NCBI GenBank assembly: GCA_964607765.1
Contig: CAZSNT010000072.1
Location: 1-47,517 of the forward strand
DNA: 47,517 bases
Reading direction: 5' to 3'
Source of the DNA: CAZSNT01 sp964607765
GTDB taxonomy: Bacteria > Verrucomicrobiota > Lentisphaeria > Oligosphaerales > JABHEG01
In this document: piece by piece, positions 25,462-32,118 of the stretch
How the letters are laid out: each line of letters starts with the position of its first letter
Position numbering within the stretch: the first letter of the stretch is position 1
Notes under the pieces: model-generated
Told to the model about the DNA's origin: nothing
What the model saw: only the letters and a program-made list of their open reading frames with translations
Databases searched by the model: none
Position numbers and translations under genes: made by a program

Positions 25462-27981
25462 CTACAGCTCGAACAACATGGGCTGGCCTGGCGGCGGCTC
25501 TTTCCTGCCGCGCCGGCGCCGTGATCGGGCGAGCTTGGGTTTGCCGGTCTCGTTGAGCGCGTCGCCCTCCAGGTTGGTGAGTACCTCGCGGGCCCTGTTG
25601 ATGACGGGTCTGGGGAGTCCGGCCAGGCGCGCGACGTGGATGCCGTAGCTCTTGTCGGTGCTCCCCGGCATGATCTTGCGCAGGAAGACGATCTTCTCAC
25701 CCCACTCCTTGACCGCAATGTTGTAGTTCTTGACGCCGCTCTTGGTGAGGGCGAGCTCGGTCAGTTCGTGGTAGTGGGTGGCGAACAGCGTACGTGCTTT
25801 CACCGGGATGTGGTCGTGGAGGTACTCCGCCACGGCCCACGCGAGGCTCAAACCATCGAATGTGCTGGTTCCGCGGCCGATCTCGTCGAGGATGATCAGG
25901 CTGGCCGGGGTCGCGTTGTTGAGGATGTTGGCTGCCTCGACCATCTCCACCATGAACGTGCTTTGCCCGCGTGCGATGTCGTCCGCCGCCCCGACGCGCG
26001 TGAAAATCCGATCCACCACGCCGATCGTGGCGCTGCGTGCGGGGATGAAGCTGCCCATCTGCGCCATGAGCACGAGCAGCGCGACCTGTCGGATGTACGT
26101 TGACTTCCCGGCCATATTCGGTCCGGTGATGATCGCGAGCTGATTCTGGTCCGTGTCGAGGAGCGTGTCGTTCGGCACGAACCGTTCCTCCTGCATCAGG
26201 GCATCCAGCACGGGGTGCCTGCCGTCCCGGATGTCGATCACGGTCGTGTCCACGAGCGCGGGGCGGCAGTAGTCGTGGCGCCCGGCAACATCAGCCAGGG
26301 ATGCGAGCACGTCGGTTTCCCCGATCGCCCTGGCAATGCGCTGCACGCGTGGCGTGGCGCGGATCACGAGTTCGCGCACCTGCTGGAACAGCTCGTACTC
26401 GAGCCCCTTGCTCTTCTCTTCCGCGCCCAGGACCTTGTCCTCTATCTCCTTGAGCTCAGGCGTGATGAACCGTTCGGCGTTGGTAAGGGTCTGCTTGCGG
26501 ATGTAGTTCTCAGGCACCAGGTCCAGGTTCGCCTTGGTCACTTCGATGTAGTACCCGAACACCTTGTTGAAGCGGACTTTCAGCGACTTGATGCCGGTCT
26601 GTTCCTGTTCCTTCGCCTGGAAGCCGATGATCCAGTTCTTGCCCTCTGTGGCTGCGCCGCGCAGTTCGTCCAGATCGCTGCTGTAGCCCGGCTTGATGAT
26701 GCCGCCTTCTCTGAGCGTGATCGGCGGGTCGTCGATGATGGCGCGTTCGATCAGTTCCGTCACTTCGGGCAGGTCGACCATGTCCTCGCGGAGTCGGCGC
26801 ACGAGGTCGGCGTCCAGGGGATCCAGGATCGCGCGCAGGCCGGGGACGGCGCCCAGGCCGTGCTGCAGCACGATCAGGTCCCTGGCGCTGGCCGTGCCCA
26901 GGTTGAGCCGGACGATGGTGCGTTCCAGGTCGCGGACCGCGGTCAACGCCTCGCGCAGTTCAGTCAGGAGGATGGGATCGTTGAGCAGCACCTCTATGCC
27001 GTCCAGGCGTTCGCTGATGACATCGCAGTCCCGCAACGGCCTGAGGATGCGTTCCCGCAGCAGACGCCCTCCCATCGGTGTGACGGTCCGGTCAAGGATG
27101 CTGAGCAGTGTAGCGCCCTTCGCCTCGGCAAAGATGGGCTCGATCAGTTCCAGATTGCGCTGGGAAATGCGGTCCAGCACCATGCAGTCATCGGTCTGGT
27201 AGACATGCAGTCCGGTGATGTGGTCGATGTCACGCCGCAGGTTGTTCTGAGTGTAATAGAGCACGGCACCCGCTGCTCCGAGGGCCGGGCCGAGGCCGCG
27301 GCAGCCGAACCCGTCCAGAGACCCCACATCGAAGTGACGCGTCAATCGGTCGTCCGCGATTTCCTGGTCGAACAGCCAGTCTTCGAGCGGACTCCACACG
27401 ATGCGGCCAGGTGTATCGGGTCCCCCTTCCTCCTGCCACTGCTCGTAGAGCGTCTCGGGCAGGAGACATTCCACGGGCCGGATACGGTGCAGTTCGGTCT
27501 CGAGCCAGCCCATGTCCGGTCCTTCGCAGACGCGAAAGTCCCCCGTGCTGACGTCGAGCAAGGCGATTCCGAATCGCTTGCGTGCACCTGGTGTGAGCGC
27601 GACGAGGAAGTTGCTTTGCGAGGCGGAGAGCACGTCGTCATCCAGCAGCGTGCCGGGGGTGATGACCTGGGTGACTTCGCGCTTGACCAGACCCTTTGCC
27701 TGCTTCGGGTCCTCGACCTGCTCCGCGATGGCGACCTTGACACCGGCCTCCAGCAAGCGGCTGGTATAGGTGCGCAGGGCGTGGTACGGCACGCCGCACA
27801 TCGGCACGCCGGCGCGTTGAGTCAGGACAATGTCCATGAGCGGCGCGGCACGCTTGGCATCGTCGAAGAACAGCTCGTAGAAATCCCCCATTCGGAACAG
27901 CAGAATAGCGTCATCAGGCACCTCGCTCTTTGCCTGCATGTACTGCCGCATTGCGGGGGTGAGTTTGGAGTTCGAAGGCAT
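25462..27981 (-). CDS. mutS: DNA mismatch repair protein MutS
   Basis: Mismatch-recognition ATPase (839 aa). The N-terminal domain has the mismatch-contacting FYELF (GDFYELFFDDA). The C-terminal ATPase has Walker A ITGPNMAGKSTYIRQ and downstream ILDEIGRGTSTFDGLSLAWAVAEYL, then FATHYHELTEL. A basic tail KLARSRRRRGRKE follows. The presence of domain I marks MutS1, not MutS2. ATG at 27981 follows a purine-rich GGAGAGG; the upstream extension in frame is not conserved. It lies 40 bp downstream of the ACT-domain gene. No mutL in the window. Confidence 0.97.
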   Translation of the reverse strand: MPSNSKLTPAMRQYMQAKSEVPDDAILLFRMGDFYELFFDDAKRAAPLMDIVLTQRAGVPMCGVPYHALRTYTSRLLEAGVKVAIAEQVEDPKQAKGLVKREVTQVITPGTLLDDDVLSASQSNFLVALTPGARKRFGIALLDVSTGDFRVCEGPDMGWLETELHRIRPVECLLPETLYEQWQEEGGPDTPGRIVWSPLEDWLFDQEIADDRLTRHFDVGSLDGFGCRGLGPALGAAGAVLYYTQNNLRRDIDHITGLHVYQTDDCMVLDRISQRNLELIEPIFAEAKGATLLSILDRTVTPMGGRLLRERILRPLRDCDVISERLDGIEVLLNDPILLTELREALTAVRDLERTIVRLNLGTASARDLIVLQHGLGAVPGLRAILDPLDADLVRRLREDMVDLPEVTELIERAIIDDPPITLREGGIIKPGYSSDLDELRGAATEGKNWIIGFQAKEQEQTGIKSLKVRFNKVFGYYIEVTKANLDLVPENYIRKQTLTNAERFITPELKEIEDKVLGAEEKSKGLEYELFQQVRELVIRATPRVQRIARAIGETDVLASLADVAGRHDYCRPALVDTTVIDIRDGRHPVLDALMQEERFVPNDTLLDTDQNQLAIITGPNMAGKSTYIRQVALLVLMAQMGSFIPARSATIGVVDRIFTRVGAADDIARGQSTFMVEMVEAANILNNATPASLIILDEIGRGTSTFDGLSLAWAVAEYLHDHIPVKARTLFATHYHELTELALTKSGVKNYNIAVKEWGEKIVFLRKIMPGSTDKSYGIHVARLAGLPRPVINRAREVLTNLEGDALNETGKPKLARSRRRRGRKEPPPGQPMLFEL

Positions 27982-28021
27982 GCCTCTCCAGCGGTGATTG
28001 TCAGTTCTCCGGTGTGCGCGG

Positions 28022-28447
28022 TCAGACCAGGTCGATCGGCGCGAACACGTTGATACCCGCCTCGTCGAGGCACCGGACGGCCTTGTCCGGGTCATCGAAG
28101 CGGAAGATGAGTGCAGCGCGCCCCGTGCGTTTCTCTGAGAACGCGTACATGTACTCCACGTTCACCTCCCGCTCCACGAGCACGTCGAGCACACGCGCCA
28201 GGCCGCCGGGGCGATCCTCTACCTCAACGGCTGTCACATCGTTGACGATGCAGACCAGGTTGTTCGCTTTCAGTGCCCGTTCGGCCTGCCCGACATCGTC
28301 GACCACGAGACGCAGTATGCCGAAATCACTGGTGTCGGCCAGGGACAGAGCGAGGATGTTCACGTTCGCATGACTGAGCGTCTGCGTTACGTGGTTCAGC
28401 CGCCCCGCCTGGTTCTCCAGGAAAATCGAGAGTTGTTTGATCTTCAT
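28022..28447 (-). CDS. Tandem ACT-domain protein
   Basis: 141-aa protein of two ACT domains: KQLSIFLENQAGRLNHVTQTLSHANVNILALSL (1-70) and AVEVEDRPGGLARVLDVLVEREVNVEYMYAF (72-141). ACT domains bind small ligands, usually amino acids, and control enzymes. Stand-alone tandem ACT proteins of this type are often encoded next to phenylacetate-CoA ligase genes, as here, 33 bp downstream of paaK. I infer a regulatory role in aryl-acid or amino-acid metabolism. Confidence 0.85.
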   Translation of the reverse strand: MKIKQLSIFLENQAGRLNHVTQTLSHANVNILALSLADTSDFGILRLVVDDVGQAERALKANNLVCIVNDVTAVEVEDRPGGLARVLDVLVEREVNVEYMYAFSEKRTGRAALIFRFDDPDKAVRCLDEAGINVFAPIDLV

Positions 28448-28480
28448 AGCGCGTTCCCGTTTGGCGGCTCCCGGGCCCGA

Positions 28481-29779
28481 TCAGCCGCGCATGTCCAGCA
28501 CGCGCTTGGCTTTGCCCATGCTGCGTTCCACGCCTCCGGGCTCGACCAGCGTGACTTTGGCCGATAGTCCGATGAGTGATTTCATGCGCTCGGCTATGCG
28601 CCGCTGCAGCTGTGTGCCCGCTTCGCTGTCGGCCGAATACTGGTCGGAGGCTACTTCGACGCGTACCTCGAGATCGTCCAGCTCCTTGGTCCGCGTGAGT
28701 ACGAGCACGTAGTGCGGCGATGTCCCTTCCTCGTCGAGCAGGACCTCTTCGACCTGGGAGGGGTAGAGGTTCACGCCGCGGACGATCAGCATATCGTCGG
28801 AGCGGTGAGAAACGCGCCGCATGCGCACCAGCGTACGCCCGCACTCGCATTGGTCATAGTTGAGGCACGTGATGTCGCGCGTGCGGTAGCGGATCAGGGG
28901 AAGCGCCTGTTTCGTGATCATCGTGAAGACCAGCTCACCCATCTCGCCCGGGCCCTTGGCCTCGCCTGTGTCCGGATCGATGATCTCGGGCAGGAAGTGG
29001 TCCTCGAAGATGTGCAGCCCATTCTTGCATTCGCACTCGGCCGAGACGCCCGGGCCTATGACTTCCGACAGGCCGTAGATGTCGAAGGCCGACACGCCGG
29101 TCTGGGCCTCAACGCGCTGCCGCATCTCTTCGGACCACGGCTCCGCGCCGAACACGCCGATGCGGAGCTTCGTGTCCTGGATGGGCTTGCCCATGGCCTC
29201 AGCCTGCTCGGCCAGGTACAGGAAGTAGGACGGCGTCGCGCAGATGACGGTGGAACCGAAGTCGTTCATCACCACGATCTGTTTCTCGGTGTTGCCGCCG
29301 CTCATCGGGATGACCGTGCATCCGAGGCGCTCGGCGCCGTAGTGCGCGCCCAGCCCGCCGGTGAACAGCCCGTACCCGTAGGAGTTCTGCACCACATCGT
29401 CCGGGCCGATCCCGAGGCACTGGAATGTGCGGGCCATGACCTCGGCCCACGTGCGAATGTCCTCGGCAGTGTAGCCGACAACCGTCGGCTTGCCGGTCGT
29501 GCCGCTGGAAGCGTGGACGCGGACCACGTCTCCGAGGTCCGAGGAGAACATCCCGAACGGATAGTTGTCGCGCAGGTCGTTCTTGACGGTGAACGGGAAT
29601 CTCTGCAGATCGTTAAGCGACTGCAGATCACCGGGCGTGACGCCGGCCTGGTCAAAGGACGCCTTGTAGAAGGGCACGTTGGCGTAGACGCGTTCCAGCG
29701 TCTCGCGCAGACGCGTCAGTTGAACGTGTTCCAGAGCTTCCCGGTTGACAAAATCCTTGGCAAACAAGTCTTCTCTCAT
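28481..29779 (-). CDS. paaK: Phenylacetate-CoA ligase
   Basis: Adenylate-forming ligase (432 aa) making phenylacetyl-CoA (or a related aryl-CoA) from acid, ATP and CoA. Motifs: VHASSGTTGKPTVVGYT (P-loop), GLFTGGLGAHYGAERLG, YGLSEVIGPGV, LIRYRTRDIT and RSDDMLIVRGVNLYPSQVEEVL. The catalytic Lys is in SMGKAKRV at the C-terminus. AGGAGG lies eight bases before the ATG at 29779; the long upstream extension in frame is not family sequence. In fermenters this gene often serves aromatic amino-acid oxidation with indolepyruvate oxidoreductase; iorAB is not in view. Confidence 0.93.
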   Translation of the reverse strand: MREDLFAKDFVNREALEHVQLTRLRETLERVYANVPFYKASFDQAGVTPGDLQSLNDLQRFPFTVKNDLRDNYPFGMFSSDLGDVVRVHASSGTTGKPTVVGYTAEDIRTWAEVMARTFQCLGIGPDDVVQNSYGYGLFTGGLGAHYGAERLGCTVIPMSGGNTEKQIVVMNDFGSTVICATPSYFLYLAEQAEAMGKPIQDTKLRIGVFGAEPWSEEMRQRVEAQTGVSAFDIYGLSEVIGPGVSAECECKNGLHIFEDHFLPEIIDPDTGEAKGPGEMGELVFTMITKQALPLIRYRTRDITCLNYDQCECGRTLVRMRRVSHRSDDMLIVRGVNLYPSQVEEVLLDEEGTSPHYVLVLTRTKELDDLEVRVEVASDQYSADSEAGTQLQRRIAERMKSLIGLSAKVTLVEPGGVERSMGKAKRVLDMRG

Positions 29780-29984
29780 GTGAAGATCCTCCTGGAAATA
29801 CGTTTCACGGTTGCTGTGTGCCGGTGTTCCCCGCGCCGAGGTCGGGGCGGGAGTGGATAAGATTGCCGCGGGGCCGGTGAATTCAAGTCGCAGGGGGCCG
29901 GCCCGATGGCCAATCTGCGGCGGGAGGTCCGTCTCTGCGAAACTCCGGGCGCTGCGGGCTGGCGTGGTCGGCATGGACGATTAC

Positions 29985-30002
29985 GGTAACTGGCCAGTGA
30001 CC
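29985..30002. promoter_or_regulatory. Near-perfect palindrome upstream of ruvC
   Basis: GGTAACTGGCCAGTGACC is an 18-base dyad with one mismatched pair, lying 58 bp before the ruvC ATG in the 280-bp paaK-ruvC divergent gap. A related half (GGTTACTGGCCA) occurs at about 31979-31990. It could be an operator or part of a short repeat family. Nothing else is evident in the gap. Confidence 0.35.
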
Positions 30003-30059
30003 AACGGCGGCGGACGGGCGTTGCCCCGTGCGCCCTTCTGCTGGAGACACAAGCGACAC

Positions 30060-30611
30060 ATGTCCACTCGGCCACGAGACGAACTGCGCGACGATCCGGC
30101 CCGCATCACACGCGTGCTCGGTGTGGACACGGCCCTGCGCACGACCGGCTACGGCATCGTCGACCATGACGGCAGGACCTTCCACGCCGTTGACTGCGGC
30201 ATCATCAAGACCAAGCCGAAGGAGCCGCTGAGCGAGTGTCTGCGCAGGTTGGCGGGCGGCGTCCGGGAGCTGACCCGGAAATACGCTCCGGATGTGGCCA
30301 TCATAGAAGGTATTTTCTACTGCCGCAACGTGCGTACCGCCATGGTGTTGGGCTCCGCGCGCGGCGCGGTGATCGCGGCGCTGGCTGAGCTGAGCATTCC
30401 CATGTACGAGTACTCGCCTCGCAAGGTGAAACAGGCCGTGTGTGGGTACGGCAACGCCAGCAAGGAGCAGGTTGCACTGCTCGTGGCAGAGCAACTGCAT
30501 ATCGGCGTAAACGACGTGCACGAGGATGCCACGGACGCCCTCGCCCTCGCCATCTGTCACATCCAGATGGCCACGTCCGCTCAGGGGCTGATGTTGCCGA
30601 AGCAGTTGTGA
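30060..30611 (+). CDS. ruvC: Holliday junction endonuclease RuvC
   Basis: Resolvase (183 aa) cutting Holliday junctions. Acidic active site: Asp in LGVDTALRTTGYGIV, Glu in AIIEGIFYCRNVRTAMVLGSARG, and Asp residues in HEDATDALALAICH. The KVKQAVCGYGNASKEQV segment is also standard. The N-terminus has about 20 extra residues (STRPRDELRDDPARIT) compared with most RuvCs, so the true start may be later. The ATG at 30060 has GGAGA about 13 bases upstream. ruvA and ruvB are not adjacent. Confidence 0.93.
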   Translation: MSTRPRDELRDDPARITRVLGVDTALRTTGYGIVDHDGRTFHAVDCGIIKTKPKEPLSECLRRLAGGVRELTRKYAPDVAIIEGIFYCRNVRTAMVLGSARGAVIAALAELSIPMYEYSPRKVKQAVCGYGNASKEQVALLVAEQLHIGVNDVHEDATDALALAICHIQMATSAQGLMLPKQL

Positions 30612-30680
30612 CTGCGCCTTGACGCGGTTCTGGCCGGCACATAAGGTTGACTTTTGACATTGCACAGGAGACCGGACTGT

Positions 30681-31676
30681 ATGCCTCTCAGAGTAGCAGT
30701 GATCGGGTGCGGCCCGATCGGGAACTTGCATGCGGACATCCACCAGGCCGACCCTCTCGCTGAACTCGTGGCGGTCTGTGACATCATACCGGAGCGCGCG
30801 GGCGCGGCGGGCGCCCGTTTGGGCGTGCCGCGTTTCCTGTCTGCCCCCGAGATGCTGGCTGCGGTTGAGCCGGACGTCTGCAGCGTCGCCACGGGCGGGT
30901 TCGAGTACGGCAGCGATCACTACGAACCCACCATCCAGGCGCTGGAGGCAGGGTGTCACGTGCTGTGCGAGAAGCCGATCTGCAACACGATCCCGGAGGC
31001 GGAACGGATGGTCGCCTGCGCCCGGCAGCAGAACCGGTGCTTTGGCATTGACTTCAACCACCGCTTCACGCCTGCCGCGCGTGTTGCGAAGCAGTGGGTT
31101 GACGAGGGGCTGATCGGGCATCAGCTGTTTATCAACATGTCCATGTGGATCGGCAATCCGAACGAGGACTCGCCCTACCGGATGATCAAAGCCTTGAACC
31201 CGCACACGGTGGACATCATGCGGCATTTTGGCGGCGAGATTGACGCTGTGCACTGTTTTGCCACCAAAGCGCCGGGCCGCACGATCTGGAGCACGATGCA
31301 GCTCAACGTGCGTTACGCCAGCGGCGCGGTGGGGCACTTGACCGCGAGCTACGACATCGAGCGCGGGCATCCCATGGAACGTTGTGAGGTGGCCGGACTC
31401 GAGGGGCGCTTTGTGCTCGAGGATATGTGGCGGGAAGCGACGCTGTACCCGGCTGGAAACCCAGTCAAGCGTGTGTTCTCGAATCCGGTTTTCGGCGGGA
31501 CACGCGATTTCCACGACACGTTTGCCAACCGCCTGCACTGTTTCCTCGAGCAGGTGTCGCGCGGCGACTCGCCCGAGGCGATCGACGGTTCGGGCGCGGA
31601 CGGTCTGGCGGCCCAGAAAGTGTTGCAGGCCGCGATCGATTCGCTGGAAGGCGACTGTGTTGTGCGCGTTAACTAG
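30681..31676 (+). CDS. Gfo/Idh/MocA family oxidoreductase
   Basis: NAD(P)-dependent sugar or inositol dehydrogenase-like protein (331 aa). The N-terminal Rossmann fold has VAVIGCGPIGNLHADIH, and the family motif CEKPICNT is near residue 103. The C-terminal domain carries NHRFTPAARVAKQWVDEGLIG and NPHTVDIMRHFGG. These proteins oxidise or epimerise carbohydrates; the substrate is not readable. AGGAG precedes the ATG at 30681 (about 11 bases). Downstream a small gene follows after 12 bp. Confidence 0.9.
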   Translation: MPLRVAVIGCGPIGNLHADIHQADPLAELVAVCDIIPERAGAAGARLGVPRFLSAPEMLAAVEPDVCSVATGGFEYGSDHYEPTIQALEAGCHVLCEKPICNTIPEAERMVACARQQNRCFGIDFNHRFTPAARVAKQWVDEGLIGHQLFINMSMWIGNPNEDSPYRMIKALNPHTVDIMRHFGGEIDAVHCFATKAPGRTIWSTMQLNVRYASGAVGHLTASYDIERGHPMERCEVAGLEGRFVLEDMWREATLYPAGNPVKRVFSNPVFGGTRDFHDTFANRLHCFLEQVSRGDSPEAIDGSGADGLAAQKVLQAAIDSLEGDCVVRVN

Positions 31677-31688
31677 TGGGGGTTCCCT

Positions 31689-31967
31689 ATGTTTGACTCG
31701 AAGCTGCGCGCGGAACTGACGGCGACCAAGACCCGGCTGGTTATCACGGAGTTCACGCTCCGCGCTCTCACGGAGCAGTTGGCGGCACGGGGCGTTCTGT
31801 CGCCGGAAGATCTCGCCGAATTGACGACGCGCACGCGTGACCTGCTGCGCGCTGCTGCCGATGACATTCAGCGCCGCAAACGCGAGGGGCGCGGCCGCAC
31901 GGTGGACAAGCTGCTGGACGAGGTGGTCCAGGCTGCGTACATGGAGGTCGCGCAACGCGCGGATTGA
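31689..31967 (+). CDS. Small conserved-looking hypothetical protein
   Basis: 92-aa soluble protein, mostly helical and strongly charged: TATKTRLVITEFTLRALTEQLAARGVLSPEDLAELTTRTRDLL, then a basic stretch RRKREGRGRTV and an acidic helix. No family recognised. GGGGG precedes the ATG. The 12-bp gap to the oxidoreductase gene suggests cotranscription. Confidence 0.6.
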   Translation: MFDSKLRAELTATKTRLVITEFTLRALTEQLAARGVLSPEDLAELTTRTRDLLRAAADDIQRRKREGRGRTVDKLLDEVVQAAYMEVAQRAD

Positions 31968-31990
31968 TCCAGCGGGTGTGGTTACTGGCC

Positions 31991-32105
31991 ATTCGTTACT
32001 CGTTATCCGTTGCTGCTGTCCCGACCAACGACCAACGACTAACGACTACCGACTAACCACTACCGACTAACCACTACCGACTAACCACTACCGACTAACC
32101 ACTAA
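31991..32105. repeat. Heptad tandem repeat array
   Basis: Twelve consecutive 7-bp units from 32022 to 32105 follow C(G/C)AC(T/C)A(A/C): CGACCAA twice, CGACTAA, CGACTAC, then alternating CGACTAA and CCACTAC (a 14-bp period from about 32050). Just upstream, 31991-32006 repeats exactly the ATTCGTTACTCGTTAT seen at 7816-7831, which is the same heptad on the other strand. It fills the 31968-32118 gap between convergent genes. Confidence 0.85.
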
Positions 32106-32118
32106 CTCCCCGCCCCCG

